A stretch of DNA of 11,980 nucleotides from NCBI GenBank assembly GCA_937941745.1, contig CALDGV010000538.1, forward strand, positions 1 through 11,980, in the 5' to 3' direction. Made by a program: the position numbers and the translations under genes. The notes beneath the pieces are model-generated. The model was not told where the DNA came from. It did not search any database and saw nothing but the letters and a program-made list of their open reading frames with translations. How positions within the stretch are numbered: position 1 is the first letter of the stretch; each line of letters begins with the position of its first letter. This DNA is from an uncultured Prosthecobacter sp. Its GTDB lineage: Bacteria > Verrucomicrobiota > Verrucomicrobiia > Verrucomicrobiales > Verrucomicrobiaceae. This document shows positions 8,018-11,980 of this stretch, one piece after another.

Positions 8018-8037
8018 GCCGCCCTGAACGCCCCGTG

Positions 8038-9486
8038 ATGAAGCTGCCCCCCGCCGCCCTCCTGGTCCTGCTCCTGCTCGGCGGTCTTGGCGCAGCCCTC
8101 TGGCTTCCGGCTCCGCAGGCCCCGGCCACGGCAGAGGCCCCGGCGGAGCCGGAAGAAGACCTCCGCAAGCAGATCACCCTCCTTGAGGGCCAGGTGGAAT
8201 ACCTCCAGGGCCAGGTCGGCGCGCTTCAGGATGAAAACGCCCAGCTCCTCCAGAAGCTCGGCACCCTCGGCATGAAGGGCATTCCCAAGATGGACCCCAC
8301 GCCCATGCCGGACGACGTGGCGCCGCCGGACTTTGTCGGCCTCGGCATCGAGCTCATGAAGTTCCGGCAGATCCAGGCCCTGCCCGTGCCCACCACCGGC
8401 ACCAGCCGCGCTGCCGTGGAAAAAGCCATCCTCGCCTGGCTCCGCCAGCAGCAGCCTGGGGATGAGGCCCCCCGCTTCGCCCTCGCCCTCACCGCCCTTG
8501 GCTGGATCGAAAAGCCCCTCGATCCCCTTCCCCTCCTCGCCTCCGTCCTTGCCATCCAGCTCGGCGGCTGGTTCGACAGCGCCAGCGGCACCCTCCTCGT
8601 CATTGATGAGCAGCCCGAAGCCGGCAAACCCGCGCCCGACCGCCCCCTCGCCGTCGCCTTTGGCCAGCTCTTCCGTGAATATGGCGGCACCCTCTTCCCC
8701 GCCCCCGGCCAGCCGCCCCTGAGCACGGATGAGCGCCTCGCCCGCCTTGGCCTCCTCACCGGCGATGCTGCCCTCACCCGCTTCCTTTACAGCATTCAAA
8801 ACCCCATCCCCCGCAGTGCCAGCGACCTCCCGGCCGAGGATCCCGACCATCCGCTGAACCAGGTGCCCCTGCCCGTCTATCTCAAGGAGCTCTCCCTCTT
8901 CCCCTTCGCCAAAGGCTTTGAATTCGCCCAGGCCCTGCACAGCGCCGCCGACTTTGCCCAGCTCAATTCCGCCTACTCCCGCCCGCCCCGCTCCTGCGCT
9001 GAAATCATCGAGCCCGAGCGCTTTCTGGAGGCCTCCCGCCTCCCGCCCGCCGCCGTCACCTTCGCCAGCACCACCCTCGCCGGCGAAAAACCCTACTGGG
9101 ATGACCGCCTCGGCCGCTTCGCCACCTTCACCGCCCTGCGTGCCTACAACAGCGATGAGGACGCAGGCCTCGGCACCCGCGGGTGGAAGGGCGACCGCCT
9201 CCTGACCTATGCCGCGCCGGACCATCCGAGGGATCACGCCGTCTGGCAGATGACCAGCCTCACCCGGGAGGATGCCACCGCCTTCTACAAAGCCATGCGC
9301 ACCTGCCTGACCCAGCGCTACGATGCCCAGCCCAGCCGGGAAGATCCGCAGGGCCTGGCCCTCGAAGCCCAGGGCCGCCACATCCGGCTCCTGCACAATG
9401 CCGGAGGCCTCGGCGTCCTGCTCATCGACGCCGCCACCTCCGCCTTCGCCGAAGCCGCCGCCCTGCTCCAGCCCACCAGCCCCTGA
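8038..9486 (+). CDS. Membrane-anchored coiled-coil protein; apparently inactive homologue of an HExxH metallopeptidase family
   Basis: 482 residues from ATG 8038. An in-frame GTG at 8014 would add 8 residues and overlap the metX stop by 4 nt (GTGA), so coupling to metX is likely either way. The N-terminus is a hydrophobic anchor or uncleaved signal (about 5-24, LLVLLLLGG), then a Pro/Ala-rich linker. A coiled coil follows (41-78, with the repeated 'GQVxxLQ' heptad pattern). The rest matches, from memory, a secreted HExxH peptidase family: QLGGWFDSASG (174-184; family 'GFYDP'), LSLFPFAKGFEF (285-296; 'LLFPYxxGxxF'), SRPPRSCAEII (314-324; 'PPTSTEQIL') and GWKGDRLLTY (382-391; 'GWGGDR'). At the expected HExxH position the protein reads VAFGQ (206-210). 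At the expected downstream 'EGDA' it reads TGDA (241-244). The zinc ligands are therefore missing. The likely role is non-catalytic, for example binding or scaffolding in the periplasm; this is inference. Confidence 0.75.
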   Translation: MKLPPAALLVLLLLGGLGAALWLPAPQAPATAEAPAEPEEDLRKQITLLEGQVEYLQGQVGALQDENAQLLQKLGTLGMKGIPKMDPTPMPDDVAPPDFVGLGIELMKFRQIQALPVPTTGTSRAAVEKAILAWLRQQQPGDEAPRFALALTALGWIEKPLDPLPLLASVLAIQLGGWFDSASGTLLVIDEQPEAGKPAPDRPLAVAFGQLFREYGGTLFPAPGQPPLSTDERLARLGLLTGDAALTRFLYSIQNPIPRSASDLPAEDPDHPLNQVPLPVYLKELSLFPFAKGFEFAQALHSAADFAQLNSAYSRPPRSCAEIIEPERFLEASRLPPAAVTFASTTLAGEKPYWDDRLGRFATFTALRAYNSDEDAGLGTRGWKGDRLLTYAAPDHPRDHAVWQMTSLTREDATAFYKAMRTCLTQRYDAQPSREDPQGLALEAQGRHIRLLHNAGGLGVLLIDAATSAFAEAAALLQPTSP

Positions 9487-9697
9487 GCCTTCCCGGGCTT
9501 TCCCCCTGGAAAAAGTCGGCTCACCTTCATCGCAGGCCCCGTTTTGACTCTGAAATTCCGCCCTGCAACAGCCACCGAGGGCCTGGGCATCCCGGAAAGA
9601 CGAGACTGGAGACCGGTTTCTGGGGATTTGGCCTGGAAAACAGGGGTTTTTGAGACTCCCGCCTCCTTTTTGAGAACCAAAACCCGGCCCCGAGGCC

Positions 9698-9731
9698 AAA
9701 AAAAGCGGGGCGGCCGGATGGGCCGCCCCGC
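9698..9731 (-). terminator. Strong rho-independent terminator for the DUF6807 gene
   Basis: A perfect 11-bp GC-rich stem is formed by 9731-9721 and 9715-9705 (GCGGGGCGGCC paired with its exact complement), with a 5-nt loop (9716-9720). On the minus strand it is followed at once by seven T residues (9704-9698). It starts 31 bp after the stop codon of the minus-strand gene ending at 9762. No T-run exists on the plus-strand side, so it terminates minus-strand transcription only and does not explain the end of the metX block. Confidence 0.93.
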
Positions 9732-9761
9732 AGGGAGATCAGGCTGCTGAGATTCGCTGGA

Positions 9762-10748
9762 TCACTTTTCCTGGGCATAGGCCGCGTAGGCCTCGGCGAT
9801 CTTGCCCGCCTTCTCGTCACCATCATGGAAGACGAAGCGGTGGCGGAGGGTGATCTTCTCCCCCTTCTTCAGGGTCAGCGCGCCGGTCTGCTCCTGCACT
9901 TTGAGCTGGGAGAGGCCGAAGGGATTGGCGGTGAAGAGGCCGTAGGTGCGAACGTGCCAGGGGGTGGGATGGCGGAAGCTGCTGGGGTGGTTCAGCATGG
10001 CCACGCCGACGGCCTTGCCGCCAACGGTGCCGTGGTAGTCCACCCAGGTGGCGCGCTTGCCCCAGGCCTCTTCATCGGTCTGGCCTTCGCTGTTGATGAT
10101 CTTGCCGGTGCCCTTGCCGCCTTCCTTGCCGCGGTCCACGGCCATCTCGGTGGGGACGCGGATGCTGAGGCCGGCGTCCTTTTTGTCGTCCACCAGGATG
10201 TCGCCCTCGCTGGCGATGAGGAGGATGTCCACGTCGATCAGGCGGTTGCCGCCCTGGACGGCGAAGACGTATTCGCGGACTTCTTCGGAGGTCTTCTTGC
10301 CTGCTGCGTCCACGTAGTCGGAGACGGTGCGGATGACGGCTTTTTCGCCGCCCTTCATGTCGGTGATCTCGCGCAGCTTGATGGCGCCGAGGTGGCCCAC
10401 GCGCTCGGCGGTCTTGCCGCTGGGTTTTTCGCCGAAGGTGGCGCGCTCCGCCCAGGTGTCGTAACCGGCGATGTTTTCATGGCCGAAGCAGAGGCCGCGG
10501 TGGTGCGGGTGGTCATGCTGCTCACCCTCGACGGTTTTCATCGGGTAGGCGCGGGTCATGGTGACGCCGCTGGTGCCGATGATGGGCCAGAGGTAGGTCT
10601 TGTTGGCCTGGTCCACGACGAGTTCGGTGAGAAACTCGCCATCCAGCTTCACGATGGCACCACCTGTGGCGGTCTTTTCAACGGTGAACTGGGCGGCGCT
10701 GGCCGTGGAAAGGGCCGCGACAAGGGAAAGAAGAGGCAGAAGCTTCAT
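9762..10748 (-). CDS. Secreted DUF6807 ('PmoA family') protein
   Basis: 328 residues with a signal peptide (1-19, LLSLVAALSTASAA-QF). The family hallmark is the His cluster HDHPHHRGLCFGH (78-90), preceded by YLWPIIGTSG (52-61) and TRAYPM (65-70). Later conserved-looking blocks are WVDYHGTVGGKAVGVAMLNH (235-254), FRHPTPWHVRTYGLFTANPF (258-277) and a closing LRHRFVFHDGD (301-311). The rest is mainly beta-strand, consistent with a galactose-mutarotase-like sandwich. Pfam once labelled the family 'methane oxygenase PmoA', but it is unrelated to the particulate methane monooxygenase subunit. Biochemical activity is unestablished; the clustered histidines may bind a metal or a sugar. The gene appears monocistronic: it has its own divergent upstream gap and a strong terminator immediately downstream. 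No Shine-Dalgarno precedes the ATG. Confidence is high for the family and low for the function. Confidence 0.88.
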   Translation of the reverse strand: MKLLPLLSLVAALSTASAAQFTVEKTATGGAIVKLDGEFLTELVVDQANKTYLWPIIGTSGVTMTRAYPMKTVEGEQHDHPHHRGLCFGHENIAGYDTWAERATFGEKPSGKTAERVGHLGAIKLREITDMKGGEKAVIRTVSDYVDAAGKKTSEEVREYVFAVQGGNRLIDVDILLIASEGDILVDDKKDAGLSIRVPTEMAVDRGKEGGKGTGKIINSEGQTDEEAWGKRATWVDYHGTVGGKAVGVAMLNHPSSFRHPTPWHVRTYGLFTANPFGLSQLKVQEQTGALTLKKGEKITLRHRFVFHDGDEKAGKIAEAYAAYAQEK

Positions 10749-10810
10749 GAGAGGTCAGGATGAGAGCGAAGGAACGGTCGTTGTCAGCCGTTTCTTCGCA
10801 GATCACCCGT
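10749..10810. promoter_or_regulatory. Short divergent intergenic region
   Basis: 62 bp separate the start codons of the DUF6807 gene (minus) and the secreted esterase-like gene (plus), so two promoters must fit here or overlap the coding ends. TTGTCA at 10781-10786 resembles a -35 hexamer for the plus-strand gene, but no good -10 lies 16-18 nt downstream before the start codon. No Shine-Dalgarno is seen on either side. The assignment rests on position, not on a recognised motif. Confidence 0.3.
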
Positions 10811-11980
10811 ATGCGTTCCCTCCTGCCCGCTCTTCTTGCCCTCGCCGCCCTGTCCTCTCATGCCCAGCTCGCCCCGAACGGAGCCACGGCCTCCTTTCGC
10901 GGCAGCCTGCCGCCCAAGCCGGTGGCGCCGCTGAGCGCCGAGGAGGAGGCGGGCGCGGCGAAGACGCTGACCGCGCTGCAGGCGGACTTTGAGACCGTGA
11001 AGAAGCATCCGCGCTCAGCGGACGCGGCGATCTTTCTGAAGGCGGTGCGCTATGCGCTCGAGTTCGATGAATGGTATGACAAGAAGCCGCAGGACAACCT
11101 GAAGAAGGTGAACGCGCTGCTGGATGAGGCCGCCAAACGCATCGCGGCCCTGAAGCAGGGCCAGACGCCCTGGATGAACGGCCCCGGCCAGAAGGTGCTG
11201 GGCTTTTACTCCAAGCTGGATGATTCCGCGCAGCCCTACGGCGTGGAGGTGCCTGAGGGCCTGGAGATCGGCCGGAGCAAGGTGCCGATGTGGATCTGGC
11301 TGCATGGACGCGGAGACACGGCCACGGACCTGCACTTTGTGTACAGCCGCCTGACGGCGAAGAAGCCGGGGCAGTTCCAGCCCAAGGGCAGCATCGTGAT
11401 TCATCCCTTCGGCCGCTACTGCAACGGCTGGAAGTCCGCCGGTGAAGTGGATGTCTTTGAATCCCGCGACGACGCCATCACACGCTTCAACGTGGACACG
11501 AACCGCATCGTCATCGCCGGCTTCAGCATGGGCGGCGCGGGCGCCTGGCACCTGGGCGCGCATTTTCCCGACCAGTGGGCCTGCGTGCACACCGGCGCAG
11601 GCTTTGCGGATGTGAAGCGCTACCAGAAGCTGACCCCGGAGAAGTATCCGGTGAGCTATGAGCAGACGCTGTGGGGCTTTTACGATGTGCCGGACTATGC
11701 GCGGAACTTCCTGAACGTGCCGCTCATCAGCTACAGCGGCGAGCAGGATGCACAGCGCGACAGCGCCGAATACATGATGGAAGTGCTCGGCAAGGAAGGC
11801 ATGAAGCCACCACATCTCATCGGCCCCGGCATGGGCCACAAGTATCATCCCGAGACGATCAAAGAAGTGCAGGCGCTGATCGAGAAGGAGGTCACCAAAG
11901 GCCGGAACAACTTCCCCGATGAAGTCCACATCCAGACGAAGACGGCGCTCTATGGCCGCGTGAAATGGATGAACCTCCAC
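10811..11980 (+). CDS. Secreted prolyl-oligopeptidase-like alpha/beta hydrolase, C-terminus cut by right edge
   Basis: The frame from ATG 10811 stays open for 390 codons to the window end, so the gene is partial. The signal peptide is MRSLLPALLALAALSSHA followed by QLAPNG. A charged helical N-terminal region (about 40-115) precedes the hydrolase core. The core reads VPMWIWLHGRGD (158-169, oxyanion strand-loop HGRG), VIHPFGRYCNGW (196-207), GFSMGGAGAW (237-246, nucleophile Ser239), SYSGEQDAQ (307-315, probable acid Asp313) and GMGHKYHPE (340-348, catalytic His343). That is the order of a complete triad of the POP/PHB-depolymerase esterase type. After the His, FPDEVHIQTKTALYGRVKWM (368-387) begins the C-terminal beta extension found in related planctomycete and verrucomicrobial proteins. 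It probably cleaves esters or peptides outside the cytoplasm; the substrate is unknown. It favours G-ending codons (GCG, CTG, AAG) more than the other plus-strand genes here. Confidence 0.85.
   Translation, partial: MRSLLPALLALAALSSHAQLAPNGATASFRGSLPPKPVAPLSAEEEAGAAKTLTALQADFETVKKHPRSADAAIFLKAVRYALEFDEWYDKKPQDNLKKVNALLDEAAKRIAALKQGQTPWMNGPGQKVLGFYSKLDDSAQPYGVEVPEGLEIGRSKVPMWIWLHGRGDTATDLHFVYSRLTAKKPGQFQPKGSIVIHPFGRYCNGWKSAGEVDVFESRDDAITRFNVDTNRIVIAGFSMGGAGAWHLGAHFPDQWACVHTGAGFADVKRYQKLTPEKYPVSYEQTLWGFYDVPDYARNFLNVPLISYSGEQDAQRDSAEYMMEVLGKEGMKPPHLIGPGMGHKYHPETIKEVQALIEKEVTKGRNNFPDEVHIQTKTALYGRVKWMNLH

Noticed and set aside
9632..9651. Possible terminator for the metX block: CCTG-GAAAA-CAGG followed by GG and five T
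   Set aside because: The stem is only 4 bp and the T-run is separated from it. It lies about 145 bp after the last stop codon. It is too weak to call, so the end of this transcript remains unassigned.
7945..9699. 584-codon open frame on the minus strand opposite the coiled-coil/pseudo-peptidase gene
   Set aside because: It is Gly/Glu/Ala-rich low-complexity sequence with no recognisable family, running across the metX end and the intergenic gap. The plus-strand gene has an anchor, a coiled coil and conserved motifs. C-ending codons on the plus strand remove stops from this antisense frame.
9762..10748. Reading the 'PmoA family' gene as a methane monooxygenase subunit
   Set aside because: The protein is a soluble, signal-peptide-bearing, beta-rich DUF6807 member; it lacks the membrane helices expected of particulate methane monooxygenase and no pmoB or pmoC is nearby.
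9825..10763. 312-codon plus-strand open frame over the DUF6807 gene
   Set aside because: The minus-strand frame carries the family's His-cluster motif and a signal peptide, and ends at a strong terminator. The opposite frame is Gly/Ala/Val-rich without motifs.
11015..11980. 321-codon minus-strand open frame at the right edge
   Set aside because: The plus strand encodes the GFSMGG and GMGHKYHPE hydrolase motifs over the same bases; the minus frame is His/Leu/Ala-rich and resembles no family.
1..11980. Search for defence systems, mobile elements, CRISPR arrays, biosynthetic clusters and RNA genes
   Set aside because: No transposase, integrase, terminal repeats, spaced repeats, nuclease or NTPase defence modules, tRNA cloverleaf or rRNA sequence was seen. 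The window reads as stable chromosomal genes.

Overview
This is a GC-rich, ordinary-looking chromosomal window, most likely from a member of the Verrucomicrobia (Prosthecobacter/Verrucomicrobium-like) or a close PVC relative. The basis is the mix of families: a large exported multi-domain beta protein with thrombospondin-type-3-like calcium loops, a secreted CocE/NonD hydrolase, a DUF6807 ('PmoA family') protein and a signal-peptide prolyl-oligopeptidase-like esterase. Convincing Shine-Dalgarno sequences are missing before most genes. The assignment is an inference from gene content; no marker gene is present. I see no rRNA, tRNA, CRISPR array, insertion sequence, integrase, phage gene or defence system.

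Layout. (1) 1-4906, all minus strand, read right to left: a 1101-residue exported modular protein (4906-1601), a 12-helix MFS transporter (1537-161), and the first 24 codons of an exported protein that runs off the left edge (73-1). The gaps are 63 and 87 bp, so one transcript is possible; a bulged hairpin lies in the second gap. (2) 4907-5068: a 162-bp divergent promoter region. (3) 5069-9486, all plus strand: an exported CocE/NonD alpha/beta hydrolase, then a MetX-type homoserine O-acyltransferase, then a membrane-anchored coiled-coil protein that resembles a metallopeptidase family but has lost its zinc-binding motif. The last two are closely spaced and probably translationally coupled. (4) 9487-9761: a 275-bp gap holding a textbook intrinsic terminator (9698-9731) that serves the minus-strand gene to its right. 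(5) 10748-9762, minus: a secreted DUF6807 protein. (6) 10749-10810: a 62-bp divergent gap. (7) 10811 to the right edge, plus: a secreted alpha/beta hydrolase of the prolyl-oligopeptidase type, 390 codons visible with no stop.

How the genes relate. Five of the seven proteins carry a signal peptide and another has an N-terminal membrane anchor or uncleaved signal, so the window is mostly about the cell envelope: uptake (MFS), surface or periplasmic hydrolysis (CocE-like and POP-like), and a large structural or adhesive protein. MetX is the only clear cytoplasmic biosynthetic enzyme (methionine branch). Nothing ties the three blocks into one pathway. The most noteworthy item is the inactivated metallopeptidase homologue coupled to metX. 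The long open frames antisense to nearly every gene are codon-bias shadows and are not annotated.
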